This document shows positions 22,664 through 30,046 of a stretch of DNA of 31,361 nucleotides, piece by piece (within the stretch, counting starts at the first letter, position 1; each line of letters begins with the position of its first letter). Origin of the DNA: Clostridium sp. CAG:169 (GTDB lineage Bacteria; Bacillota; Clostridia; Oscillospirales; Ruminococcaceae). The DNA lies in assembly GCA_000435195.1 (NCBI GenBank), contig FR880255.1:18389-49749 (forward strand), read 5' to 3'. The notes beneath the pieces were generated by a model. It did no database searches and had not been told where the DNA came from. It was given only the letters and a program-made list of their open reading frames with translations. Position numbers and translations under genes: made by a program.

Positions 22664-25276
22664 TTATTTTTCGATATGGAACAACCGCAGCAGTTTCTGC
22701 CAGAAGGTCAGTTTTTCCTCCTGCTGCTCGACCGGCTGCTCAATTTCCGGCTTTTCAATCGGGTCGGTCTTGATGACAAACTGAACCGATTGCACGTTGG
22801 TGTTCTTTTCCGAAACAAAGGAGGTCGTTTCGTGGTCTCCACCGGTGATGTTGTCGATCATCTCGTCAATCTGGTCGGTGATTTTGGTGTCCATTCCGTC
22901 GGTCTTGTCGCGCATTTCAACGGTACCGTCCTTCATCTCCTGTGCGCCGTCGTTGAGGGTGATGATACCTGCCAGCAGGTCCGCTACTCCTTCGTCCAGC
23001 TCGCCGGTGCCATCGCGCAGTGTGCCGGTCGCATCATAGAATTCCACAATGCCCTCCAGCATATCCACTGTGCCGTCATACAGGTCATGGCTGCCGGTCA
23101 CCAGTTTACCGCTGCCGTCCACCAGCTGTTCGGCTCCGTCGGTCACCTGACCGTATCCCTCCAGAATCTTGCCAACTCCTTCGGTGTACTGGTTGATGCC
23201 GGTATCCAGCAGGTCGTACTGCTCGGTCAGGGTGTTGATGCCGTCCTTGAGTTCACCCATCTGGGTCAACATTCCTTTGAGCATCTCTGCCAGTTCCCCG
23301 ATTTTTCCGTTGAAGGTCTCATAGTTTTCCTTCAGTTGGTTGCTTCCTTCTATCAGTGCCGGAATCGACTGTTCCACTTTATCAAAGTATATTTTTGTAC
23401 CGGCAATCATGCCGACATTTCCCGCCAGTACGTTCTGCAATCCTTGCAGAGAAGCAATCTGCGCATCCAATTCCACAATCTGTTTTTCCAGCTGATTGAT
23501 CAAATCCTCATTGCTCTGCCCGCTTTGATTGGTGTCATCCTGCTCGTTCTGCTCTGGAGCGGTCGTCTCCGGTCCTGCCAGCAGGTCGGAAAGCTGGTTG
23601 CTTTCTCCGTATCCAAATCCGCCCTGCTCGGTTATCTCGTCCTCATGATTGGAAGTACCTTGCTGCTCCTGATTGCTTTCGCTGTCGCCTGCATCGGTGT
23701 TTCCTTCTTCGGTAGTGTTGCCATCGGACTTGTCGCTCTCGGAATGACTGTCTTCGGTATTCTCTCCTTCGGCACTGCCCTCTACACTCGTATCGGTTTC
23801 GGTACCGCTGTTGTTTTCCTGTGCATCACCGTTTGTATCTTCGGTGGAACTACCATCGCCCGTCGTTTGACCATTTTCTGTCTGCTGTCCTTCTGGAACG
23901 GAGGAATCGGTCTGCGGCGGAACGGTCGGCTGCTGCTTTAACTCTGCAAGGATTCCCGAAAGCGTTTGCTTAGTGGATTCCAGATTGGCAATCAACGTTT
24001 TCAGCTGCGTCATCTGTGCAGTATTTGCCTGTGCCAGTCCGCTTACATCAATTCCTGCCTGCTGCAACGCGCCGCTGTATCCGGCATAGCTGATTGCCTG
24101 TAGCTGCTGAGCACCTTTCTGCAACGCGATGATTCCCTCGTTAATCTGATTGGAAGCGGTAACCAGTGCTTCAATCTGGTCGGCAGAAACATTTACCTGG
24201 TCCAGCGCTGCCTTGATGGTGTGCAGCGCTTTTTTGACCTCTGCCGAGCCTTTGGTCAGAGTATCGGAGTTGGAATCCAACTCCCGCAGCGCTTCGTCCA
24301 CCTGCAAAATGCCGTCATCCAGCTTGTTGAGTCCATCGTCCAACTGCTGTACGCCGTCCTTGAGGTCAAACGCACCGTCGTTGAGGTCAACGCCGCCGTC
24401 CCTTAAATCTGAGGCTCCGTCATGAAGCTCGCCTGCACCGTCATTGAGTTCGGTAACACCGCTTTGCAGGTCGTTTTCCACACCGTCCTGCACCTCGTCC
24501 ACGCCGTCCTTGATGTCACCCGCGCCATCGTCCAGCTTTTTGATGCCGTCCAGCAGCTCATAGACCTGGTCCATCAGCTCCTCGTCATCGACCTCCACAT
24601 TCAGCGACATCGAAACGCCGTTGATGGCAATGGAAGGCATCTCAAAATCCTGCACATCCGCCGTAATCAGGATGTCCTCCTCCTTGCCCGGCAGGATGGT
24701 ATAGGTCAGCTGCTTGTTCTTACCGACGTTTGCCTGGGTCGCACCTTCAGCTATGATGTTGCTGCACTGGTTGGTGTCCAGCGTAAAGGAAGCCTGCACC
24801 GCATAATCTTCAAAAAAACTGCCGGAGCATTCATCATTCTTGCGCACCGTCATGGTAATTTTCAGCGCGCCGCTTTTTCCACCGATTTCCTCCGGGCTGT
24901 ACTCCTTGCCGTCGATGTAATAATGGATGTCGAACTTCCACGGCATCACCTTGCTGTCCAGCGTACCTTCATAATACAGCTTGCCTGCATCTGCGTCGAT
25001 AGTGACCTTGCCGTTGTCATATCCCACCTCTGCGGTGGAGGTCATATCCCGCAGCGCGGTGTAGGAGCCATAATCGACAATCTGCCCCTTCTGGTCCAAA
25101 TCAAAAATATTGACAACATAAATATCCGATACCGAACCATCATGGTTCAAGTTTACATAAACAACTTCCTGCTTTGGCGTATTTTCTTCTTCGGCTGCAA
25201 AAGCGGTCATCGGAGCCGACAGCAGCATACTGGCTGCCAGCATCACCGCCAGCGCTTTCTTCGAGAGATTTCTCAT
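22664..25276 (-). CDS. Secreted xxxLxxG heptad-repeat protein, partner of the MMPL pump
   Basis: An 870-aa exported protein. Residues 1-28 are a signal peptide (Lys-rich start, hydrophobic core, TAFAA cleavage). Residues ~35-230 form a beta-rich globular domain. Residues ~240-327 hold repeats with Leu and Asp-Gly every seven residues (LNDGAGELHDGASDLRDG). Residues ~335-448 are helical; ~449-592 are a low-complexity Ser/Thr/Glu/Asp/Asn/Gly linker; ~593-673 are helical; ~674-795 form a second heptad array. The tail ends LTFWQKLLRLFHIEK, a short amphipathic helix. Such heptads occur in YhgE/Pip and in MMPL and ABC-2 membrane proteins, usually as a loop of the membrane protein. Here they are a separate exported protein with no membrane anchor after the signal peptide. 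The start ATGA overlaps the MMPL stop, so the two are translationally coupled. Role inferred: extracytoplasmic adaptor or spacer for the pump. Confidence 0.88.
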   Translation of the reverse strand: MRNLSKKALAVMLAASMLLSAPMTAFAAEEENTPKQEVVYVNLNHDGSVSDIYVVNIFDLDQKGQIVDYGSYTALRDMTSTAEVGYDNGKVTIDADAGKLYYEGTLDSKVMPWKFDIHYYIDGKEYSPEEIGGKSGALKITMTVRKNDECSGSFFEDYAVQASFTLDTNQCSNIIAEGATQANVGKNKQLTYTILPGKEEDILITADVQDFEMPSIAINGVSMSLNVEVDDEELMDQVYELLDGIKKLDDGAGDIKDGVDEVQDGVENDLQSGVTELNDGAGELHDGASDLRDGGVDLNDGAFDLKDGVQQLDDGLNKLDDGILQVDEALRELDSNSDTLTKGSAEVKKALHTIKAALDQVNVSADQIEALVTASNQINEGIIALQKGAQQLQAISYAGYSGALQQAGIDVSGLAQANTAQMTQLKTLIANLESTKQTLSGILAELKQQPTVPPQTDSSVPEGQQTENGQTTGDGSSTEDTNGDAQENNSGTETDTSVEGSAEGENTEDSHSESDKSDGNTTEEGNTDAGDSESNQEQQGTSNHEDEITEQGGFGYGESNQLSDLLAGPETTAPEQNEQDDTNQSGQSNEDLINQLEKQIVELDAQIASLQGLQNVLAGNVGMIAGTKIYFDKVEQSIPALIEGSNQLKENYETFNGKIGELAEMLKGMLTQMGELKDGINTLTEQYDLLDTGINQYTEGVGKILEGYGQVTDGAEQLVDGSGKLVTGSHDLYDGTVDMLEGIVEFYDATGTLRDGTGELDEGVADLLAGIITLNDGAQEMKDGTVEMRDKTDGMDTKITDQIDEMIDNITGGDHETTSFVSEKNTNVQSVQFVIKTDPIEKPEIEQPVEQQEEKLTFWQKLLRLFHIEK
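22892..23257 (-). repeat. Second xxxLxxG heptad array (protein-level repeat)
   Basis: Encodes residues ~674-795, about 17 heptads such as QVTDGAEQLVDGSGKLVTGS and ELDEGVADLLAG. It is less regular than the first array. The two arrays are separated by a long helical and acidic linker region, so the protein could fold back as a hairpin. Confidence 0.7.
24296..24559 (-). repeat. First xxxLxxG heptad array (protein-level repeat)
   Basis: Encodes residues ~240-327 of the heptad-repeat protein: about a dozen seven-residue units with pattern xxLxDGx. The repeat is visible in the DNA as recurring 21-nt units around CCGTC/GTCGTTGAG on the plus strand, but the units are diverged and not a simple tandem repeat. 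Confidence 0.75.
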
Positions 25277-27369
25277 TGTACTGCTACCTCCTGTTTTTCT
25301 TTCTGATTCTTGTTTTTCTTGTTTTGATGGTGGTGAGCTTTTCTTCCAATAAAGATTCTGTCCAGCAGGTACAGCATACCCGGTAGGACAAACAGGACAA
25401 TCAGCATCGAGAAGATGGTGCCGATTCCTAAGAATTTACCCAGTTGAGCCAACAGCCCGTGGGTAGAGATGTAACCCATCAGGAAGCCGACCACTGTCAT
25501 AACGCTGCCCGATGTCAGGATGGAAACGGTGACTGCCGAGATGGTTTCCACAATCGACTCTTTTTTGTCCATCGTCTGTCTGCACTCGCGGTACCGGTCG
25601 GTCAGCAGAATCGCATAGTCGACCGTTGCACCCAGCTGAACCGAGCTGATGATGAGGTAGGAAATATAGAAGACAGTATTTCCCTGGAAATATGGAACCG
25701 CCAAGTTCAGCCAGATGGCGGTCTCGATGCTCAGCACCAGGATAACCGGCAGGGAAATCGACTTCATCAGCATGAGCAGCACCAGGAATACGGCGCCGAT
25801 TGCCAAGGCATTGACCTTGAGCATATCGTCGGTGATGGTATCCATCAAATCGTAGGTGCTGACGCCTTCGCCTGCCAGATAGTAGCTGCCCGGGTAGTAG
25901 CTGTCTGCAATCGAACGAATCTGTTCCACCAGCTGGAAGGTCTGTTTGCCTTCATAGTCGGTGTCCAGCGAGATGACCATGCGGCTGTAATTGGGCGAAC
26001 GAAGCTTTGCAAGGGTATCCGCATCCAGATATTCCAACGGAATCTCAGCTCCGGCTGCATCCACATAGGAGATGATGCTGGTCACCTGCGGCAGCTCGTG
26101 CAGACTGTCCGAAAGCTCCTTTTCGGTTGCGGTGCTGTTGTTCGGAACCATCAGCACATAGGTGTCGTTCTGCCCAAATACCTCCTCGATTTCGGCAGTA
26201 TCTGCACCCAGCTGTGTCTGCACACCAAAGATGTGGCTGGCTCCGTAGTAGTAATCGTTTTGGTTGGATGCCAGGTAAGCCGGAATAAAGATTACTAAAA
26301 ATACACAGACCATTGGAATCATCAACCGGCGCACCAGCTTGCCCAAGCCACGACAGGAGGGAACCAGCTCGCGATGGCGGGTTTTATCCAACAGGCGATA
26401 GGTCACCAGAATCAAATCCGGCATAAAGACAAAGACGGTAATCAAGCTCAGTGCAACGCCCTTTGCCAGTGCCAGTCCAAGGTCAGGTCCGATGCGGAAC
26501 TGCATCAGCACCAACGCCAAAAATCCGATAACGGTGGTCAAACCACTGGAAAGGATGGAGGTGGTGGATTTCATCAGGGCATCCACCATTGCCGATTTTG
26601 CATCCGGGTTTTCCAGTCTGCATTCCTCAAAACGGTGAATCAAAAAGACCGAATAATCCAGAGAAACTGCCAGCTGGAGGATATTGCCTGCTGCATTGGT
26701 AACAAAGGAAATCCTTCCGAAAATCAGGTTGGTGCCGCTGTTGATGGCGATTGCTACCCCCAGTCCGCCCAGTACAATCAGCGGCTCAATCCAGGACGGG
26801 GTGGTAATCAAGAGAACAATCAGAACAAACAGCACGGCGAAAGCGGAAATCATCATAACCTCTTTAACGGTGCTGGTGGTTGCAACTGCGGTGGAAACCG
26901 CGCTGCCGGTCATCGCATTGTCTTCTCCAATCAGTGCGCGAATATCTTCTACTGCCTGAATCCTCTTGTTTTCATCAATCGTCACGGTAAACAGCGCTGC
27001 ATTGTCCTTGTAATAGGTCTCCAAGGTATCCCGGTCGATGGTATTCAGCGGCACATGAATATCCGCCGCATCATCCAACCAGGTCACCTCGCTCACACCA
27101 TCTACCTGTTTGAGTTTTTCTTTATACTCCAACGCCTGCGGTATCGTCAGGTCGTTGATCATCACCCTGGCGTTTGGAATCCCACCTTCAAACTCTTCCT
27201 CCATCACATCCAGTGCAACGGTGGAGGGCGCATCCTCCGGCAGGTAATCGTTGATGTCATAATCGACCGCTACCAAATCCTTCATAAAAATACTCAGTAC
27301 GGTCAACACCAGAAATGCGGTCAGCACTGTCTTGGTATGCTCAACGATCCACTCGTAAAATTTTCTCAT
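25273..27369 (-). CDS. MMPL/RND-family transporter
   Basis: A 698-aa membrane transporter of the MMPL (RND superfamily) type. Helix 1 is at ~12-29, then an extracytoplasmic porter domain (30-165), helices 2-6 (~168-325), helix 7 (~348-366), a second porter domain (367-515) and helices 8-12 (~518-670). Two Asp-Tyr pairs, D238-Y239 (LDYSVFLIHRFEE) and D584-Y585 (VDYAILLTDRYRE), sit where MmpL3 has its proton-relay pairs, so proton-driven transport is expected. MMPL proteins export lipids, glycolipids, siderophores or hydrophobic toxins; the cargo here is unknown. The C-tail (KKNKNQKEKQE) is basic and cytoplasmic. Its ATG overlaps the stop of the 105-aa gene (ATGA) and its stop overlaps the start of the heptad gene (ATGA), so all three are coupled. 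RBS AGAGGAGAA. Confidence 0.93.
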   Translation of the reverse strand: MRKFYEWIVEHTKTVLTAFLVLTVLSIFMKDLVAVDYDINDYLPEDAPSTVALDVMEEEFEGGIPNARVMINDLTIPQALEYKEKLKQVDGVSEVTWLDDAADIHVPLNTIDRDTLETYYKDNAALFTVTIDENKRIQAVEDIRALIGEDNAMTGSAVSTAVATTSTVKEVMMISAFAVLFVLIVLLITTPSWIEPLIVLGGLGVAIAINSGTNLIFGRISFVTNAAGNILQLAVSLDYSVFLIHRFEECRLENPDAKSAMVDALMKSTTSILSSGLTTVIGFLALVLMQFRIGPDLGLALAKGVALSLITVFVFMPDLILVTYRLLDKTRHRELVPSCRGLGKLVRRLMIPMVCVFLVIFIPAYLASNQNDYYYGASHIFGVQTQLGADTAEIEEVFGQNDTYVLMVPNNSTATEKELSDSLHELPQVTSIISYVDAAGAEIPLEYLDADTLAKLRSPNYSRMVISLDTDYEGKQTFQLVEQIRSIADSYYPGSYYLAGEGVSTYDLMDTITDDMLKVNALAIGAVFLVLLMLMKSISLPVILVLSIETAIWLNLAVPYFQGNTVFYISYLIISSVQLGATVDYAILLTDRYRECRQTMDKKESIVETISAVTVSILTSGSVMTVVGFLMGYISTHGLLAQLGKFLGIGTIFSMLIVLFVLPGMLYLLDRIFIGRKAHHHQNKKNKNQKEKQEVAVQ

Positions 27370-27683
27370 TGCGTGTTCTCCTCTCTCAGAGGACGTCCGG
27401 TCCCGTTGAGTGCAAAATGGTTCTGTTTGCTTTGCAGCTCCAGGTGCAGCTGATTGCTGTTCACGCTTCCTTGCGCTGTATACTCGATCGTCCTCATAAA
27501 GGTGATGATTTTTCCATACAGGTCACAACTCCCGTCGCTCATCACCCTGCCGTAAAACGGCTCCTGATGTCCCAACAGACGCAGCCATCCGTCTGCCTGC
27601 TCCCCACTGATATGCATTTTCATCGTTCCGCGTCGGATTCCCAACGGGGTGGACAGCGCGACATCATACAGATATTCGGGCAT
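27366..27683 (-). CDS. Small protein of unknown family, coupled to the MMPL gene
   Basis: I do not recognise this ~105-aa protein. It is predicted to be almost entirely beta-strand with alternating hydrophobic residues (GTMKMHISGEQADGWLRLLG, YGRVMSDGSCDLYGKIITFM, LHLELQSKQNHFALNGTG). It has no signal peptide and no membrane segment, so it is probably a cytoplasmic small beta-barrel. That it is a real gene is supported by the ATGA overlap with the MMPL start, by the ribosome binding site for the MMPL gene lying inside its end, and by its place between two clear genes. The start is uncertain: ATG at 27683 has a purine-rich GGAAGGG directly before it; a GTG at 27713 is also in frame and 15 nt from the kinase-like gene. 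Confidence 0.72.
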   Translation of the reverse strand: MPEYLYDVALSTPLGIRRGTMKMHISGEQADGWLRLLGHQEPFYGRVMSDGSCDLYGKIITFMRTIEYTAQGSVNSNQLHLELQSKQNHFALNGTGRPLREENTQ

Positions 27684-27728
27684 TCCCTTCCACTTCTTTC
27701 CTGTCTTTCCCACTTCTTTTCCAAACGG

Positions 27729-28328
27729 TTACCCATTCAGCTTGCGGCAAAATTCTGTCAGCGCCAGCGCCGTCCGGTCGATTCCAAGGGAAGCGCTGTT
27801 GATACAAACATCATAGTTGCTGATGCTTCCCCAGCTGCGTCCGGTGTGATGGTTGTAATAATCTCTGCGCTGTGCATCGGTCTTTTTAATCAGCGAACTC
27901 ATCGCTTTGGCATCCATGCCGGTCAGGGCACATTTTCTTTCGACTCTTTTTTCAAATGGCGCTGCTACAAACAAGCTGATGTGTTCCACATGATTCTTGC
28001 GCAGCACCTCGTCTGCACACCTTCCGACAAAAATGCAGTTGCCCTTTTGCGCCTGTTCCAAAATCAATCTGCTTTGCAGGATGAACAGGATTTCGTTGGC
28101 TGGTTTTCCGCGCAGCTCCTTGTCGTTCTGGTCGTACCAGACACGGTGCAGCCAGGGATTTGCCTTCTTTTCATCCACCGCTGCCAGTTTTTCTGCCGGC
28201 AGGCTGCTTTGTTCGATTGCCCGATCCAGCAATTCCTTATCCCAAAAATCAATCTGCAAATTTTGTGCCAAACGTTTTGCAATCTCATGTCCGCCACTTC
28301 CAAATTCTCTTCCTACGCAGATGATCAT
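27729..28328 (-). CDS. Cytidylate kinase-like family protein
   Basis: A 199-aa P-loop protein of the cytidylate-kinase-like family, which is distinct from housekeeping Cmk. The P-loop is IICVGREFGSGGHEIAKRLA (GREFGSGG replaces the usual GxxGxGKS), followed by FWDKELLDRA, a family block, CIFVGRCADEVL, and an Arg-rich lid segment KKTDAQRRDYYNHHTG. Such proteins are common in Clostridia beside regulators and transporters; the substrate has not been established to my knowledge. Start at 28328 (IICVGREF) with GGAGGAAAAAAAG; longer frames are in the leader. It is the first gene of the MMPL operon, and the operator-like palindrome lies 51 nt upstream. Confidence 0.88.
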   Translation of the reverse strand: MIICVGREFGSGGHEIAKRLAQNLQIDFWDKELLDRAIEQSSLPAEKLAAVDEKKANPWLHRVWYDQNDKELRGKPANEILFILQSRLILEQAQKGNCIFVGRCADEVLRKNHVEHISLFVAAPFEKRVERKCALTGMDAKAMSSLIKKTDAQRRDYYNHHTGRSWGSISNYDVCINSASLGIDRTALALTEFCRKLNG

Positions 28329-28378
28329 CTTTTTTTCCTCCTTTTGGTTTTGTTCTATCCAGTATTTTATCCCCCACC

Positions 28379-28398
28379 TGACCATAAAACTATGGTCA
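28379..28398. promoter_or_regulatory. Perfect palindrome, likely TetR-family operator
   Basis: TGACCATA-AAAC-TATGGTCA, a perfect 8-bp inverted repeat with a 4-nt spacer, in the 187-nt gap between the divergent tetR-like and kinase-like genes. On the minus strand a -10-like TAAAAT (28364-28369) lies 10 nt downstream, so the palindrome would cover the -35 of the MMPL operon promoter. It is ~70 nt upstream of the tetR-like promoter. Binding by the adjacent regulator is inferred. Confidence 0.72.
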
Positions 28399-28466
28399 AA
28401 TCGTCCGTTTTGTGGAATTTTGGACACTTGGGGCAATTTGTTGGTCTGTCCTCGGCAACTTTCCCC

Positions 28467-28494
28467 TTGCCCTTACTGCACAGTCCTGTATAAT
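28467..28494 (+). promoter_or_regulatory. Promoter of the tetR-like gene
   Basis: -35 TTGCCC (28467-28472), 16-nt spacer, -10 TATAAT (28489-28494). The start site would fall close to 28501, giving a very short leader with GGAGG at 28503-28507. Confidence 0.6.
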
Positions 28495-28515
28495 ATTCTT
28501 GTGGAGGAAAAAGTT

Positions 28516-29130
28516 ATGAAACAAGATCAAAAAACGCTCAACACCAAAAAAGCCCTGGCTGCTTCTCTAAAAAAATTTATGAAGCAAAAGCCACTTTCCA
28601 AAATCACCGTCAGCCAACTGATTTCCGATTGTAATGTCAATCGCAAAACCTTCTATTATCATTTTGAAGACATCTATGACCTGCTGAAGTGGACCCTGGA
28701 GGAGGAAGCCATCGAGGTAGTCAAACAGTACGATCTTCTGGTGGACTACCAGGAGGTCATCACCTTTGTCATGGATTATGTGGAGGAAAACCAGCACATC
28801 CTCAACTGTGCCTACGATTCGCTGGGCAGGGAGGGGATGAAGCGGTTCTTATACGCTGACTTCATCGGTATCCTTTCCACCTTGATTGAGGGCATCGAGC
28901 AGCAGGAAAACATCCACGCAGATGCGGAATTTAAACAGTTTTTGTGCGAGTTTTATACAGAGGCGCTCAGCGGTATCCTCATCAGCTGGTTCCACGACTC
29001 GAAAGGTCGCGACCGCGACAAAACCATTCAAGATATTCTGTTGATTTTAAGGGCATCTCTTCCGAATGTCCTTCGTGCTTCCCAACAGCTGTGTGAGTCG
29101 TCTTCCAATCAGTCCTCTATATTTTGTTAA
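28516..29130 (+). CDS. TetR/AcrR-family regulator, divergent to the MMPL operon
   Basis: A 204-aa transcription factor. The N-terminal helix-turn-helix (residues ~10-55) reads LAASLKKFMKQKPLSKITVSQLISDCNVNRKTFYYHFEDIYDLL, a clear TetR fold. The all-helical C-terminal ligand domain resembles the group typified by DhaS-like regulators in Firmicutes. ATG at 28516 with GGAGG 8 nt upstream is chosen; the frame runs upstream only as antisense of the kinase-like gene. Its head-to-head position with the MMPL operon and the 8-4-8 palindrome between them suggest it represses that operon until a ligand, perhaps the pump's cargo, is bound. No terminator is evident after it. Confidence 0.93.
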   Translation: MKQDQKTLNTKKALAASLKKFMKQKPLSKITVSQLISDCNVNRKTFYYHFEDIYDLLKWTLEEEAIEVVKQYDLLVDYQEVITFVMDYVEENQHILNCAYDSLGREGMKRFLYADFIGILSTLIEGIEQQENIHADAEFKQFLCEFYTEALSGILISWFHDSKGRDRDKTIQDILLILRASLPNVLRASQQLCESSSNQSSIFC

Positions 29131-29405
29131 TATTAAAATTCAAATCTTGCCCCAACAAACCTTACGGTCTTATTTCTACGTTTGCAAGCCTCTTTTTTAT
29201 TTTGTCTTCCCTTTAATTTATTGTTGTTAATGAATATCTTTTTCTTATTTTATTAAATATTTTTATGCAATTTATATAGCAAACTGCCATCTTTCTGTAC
29301 AAAATAAAGTGTTTTCTTTATTGCTTTGGATATTTTCTCTGATAAACAGCGCTTATTTTTGCATAAATAAATTTTTGACCCTTAATTTTTAGATATATCG
29401 TCATC
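29131..29405. other. AT-rich intergenic stretch before the marR-like gene
   Basis: With the marR-like leader this is about 380 nt without a gene. The sequence is much more AT-rich than its neighbours (long T and A runs, TTAAT and ATAAAT words). I found no ORF with a ribosome binding site and no clear RNA gene or long inverted repeat. Confidence 0.5.
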
Positions 29406-29434
29406 TTGACATTCGTTTACTAATCATATATCCT
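29406..29434 (+). promoter_or_regulatory. Promoter of the marR-like gene
   Basis: -35 TTGACA (29406-29411) followed by TATCCT at 17 nt (29429-29434) or TATATC at 15 nt (29427-29432). The consensus -35 is convincing, the -10 is not unique. Confidence 0.55.
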
Positions 29435-29441
29435 TGATTTA

Positions 29442-29469
29442 ACAGAAGAGAATCTAATGATTCTTCTGT
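29442..29469. promoter_or_regulatory. Inverted repeat upstream of the marR-like gene
   Basis: ACAGAAGAgaATC-TAAT-GATTCTTCTGT: 11 bp pair on both sides, with a 2-nt insertion in the left arm. It lies right after the promoter and ~40 nt before the start codon, the usual place of a MarR self-repression site. It could also form an RNA hairpin in the leader. Confidence 0.5.
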
Positions 29470-29510
29470 CAGAGCAGTCATTTCTGCCGTTTTGTAAGGA
29501 GGGGGTCGTC

Positions 29511-29963
29511 TTGGAAAAAAAGGAGTCTGTTTCCAAAATCTTAGGTTTAGTTACTATGTATAATCAAAAGCTTTCCCAGTATGTCAAGGATTACCGCAAC
29601 TACGGTACACCACAAAAGCTGCGCTCCGATCAAATCCATTTGATTTGCCACATCGGACGCAACCCCAAGTGTAACCTGCGCTATCTTGCCGAAGCGACCG
29701 GTGCCTGCTTTCCAACTGTTTCTTTGCAGGTAGACCGATTGCGCAATATCGGACTGGTCACCAAAACCTGTTCTTCTGCTAACCAGCGAGAAATCGAAAT
29801 CGCACTGACCGAAGACGGCGCCGCAGCTTTTGCCTATCATCAAAAGCTGGATGCGGACTACTTTGCCAAAGCCTCCGCCTGTCTGGAAGAATACACCGAG
29901 GAGGAATTGGTTACCATCCGTAAGTTTGTAAATCAAATGCTGGAGACTGATTATTTTAAATAA
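29511..29963 (+). CDS. MarR-family transcriptional regulator
   Basis: A 150-aa winged helix-turn-helix protein. Helices around QIHLICHIGRNPKCNLRYLAEATGACFPTVSLQVDRLRNIGLVTK form the recognition region, and ANQREIEIALTEDGAAAF is the wing (the MarR pattern D-x-R is here NQREIEIALTEDG). The C-terminal helix contributes to dimerisation. The start is taken as TTG at 29511 because AAGGAGG lies 8 nt upstream; the frame opens 18 codons earlier (29457) without a ribosome binding site. No target gene follows on the same strand, since the next gene is convergent, so apart from itself its regulon is not visible. Confidence 0.88.
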   Translation: MEKKESVSKILGLVTMYNQKLSQYVKDYRNYGTPQKLRSDQIHLICHIGRNPKCNLRYLAEATGACFPTVSLQVDRLRNIGLVTKTCSSANQREIEIALTEDGAAAFAYHQKLDADYFAKASACLEEYTEEELVTIRKFVNQMLETDYFK

Positions 29964-29968
29964 AAAAA

Positions 29969-29994
29969 CAATCCTGCTTCAAAAAACAGGATTG
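29969..29994 (-). terminator. Second of two tandem terminators after the dipeptidase gene
   Basis: Minus strand CAATCCTG / CAGGATTG, 8-bp stem with a 10-nt T-rich loop, then TTTTTTTATTT. It starts right at the marR-like stop codon. Confidence 0.7.
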
Positions 29995-30002
29995 CCCAAA
30001 AG

Positions 30003-30035
30003 AAAAGCGGCTGCGATGGTTTCGCAGCCGCTTTT
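30003..30035. terminator. Bidirectional terminator, marR-like / dipeptidase genes
   Basis: A 14-bp stem AAAAGCGGCTGCGA / TCGCAGCCGCTTTT with a 5-nt loop. T tracts flank both sides, so it can end both convergent transcripts. Confidence 0.85.
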
Positions 30036-30046
30036 GTGTTGTCTTC

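Noticed and set aside
22595..23941. 448-codon plus-strand open frame
   Set aside because: It lies opposite the heptad-repeat protein; the repeats and biased linker keep the antisense frame open.
22892..24559. DNA tandem repeat or CRISPR-like periodicity
   Set aside because: The 21-nt periodicity follows from protein heptads; the units diverge and there are no identical spaced repeats.
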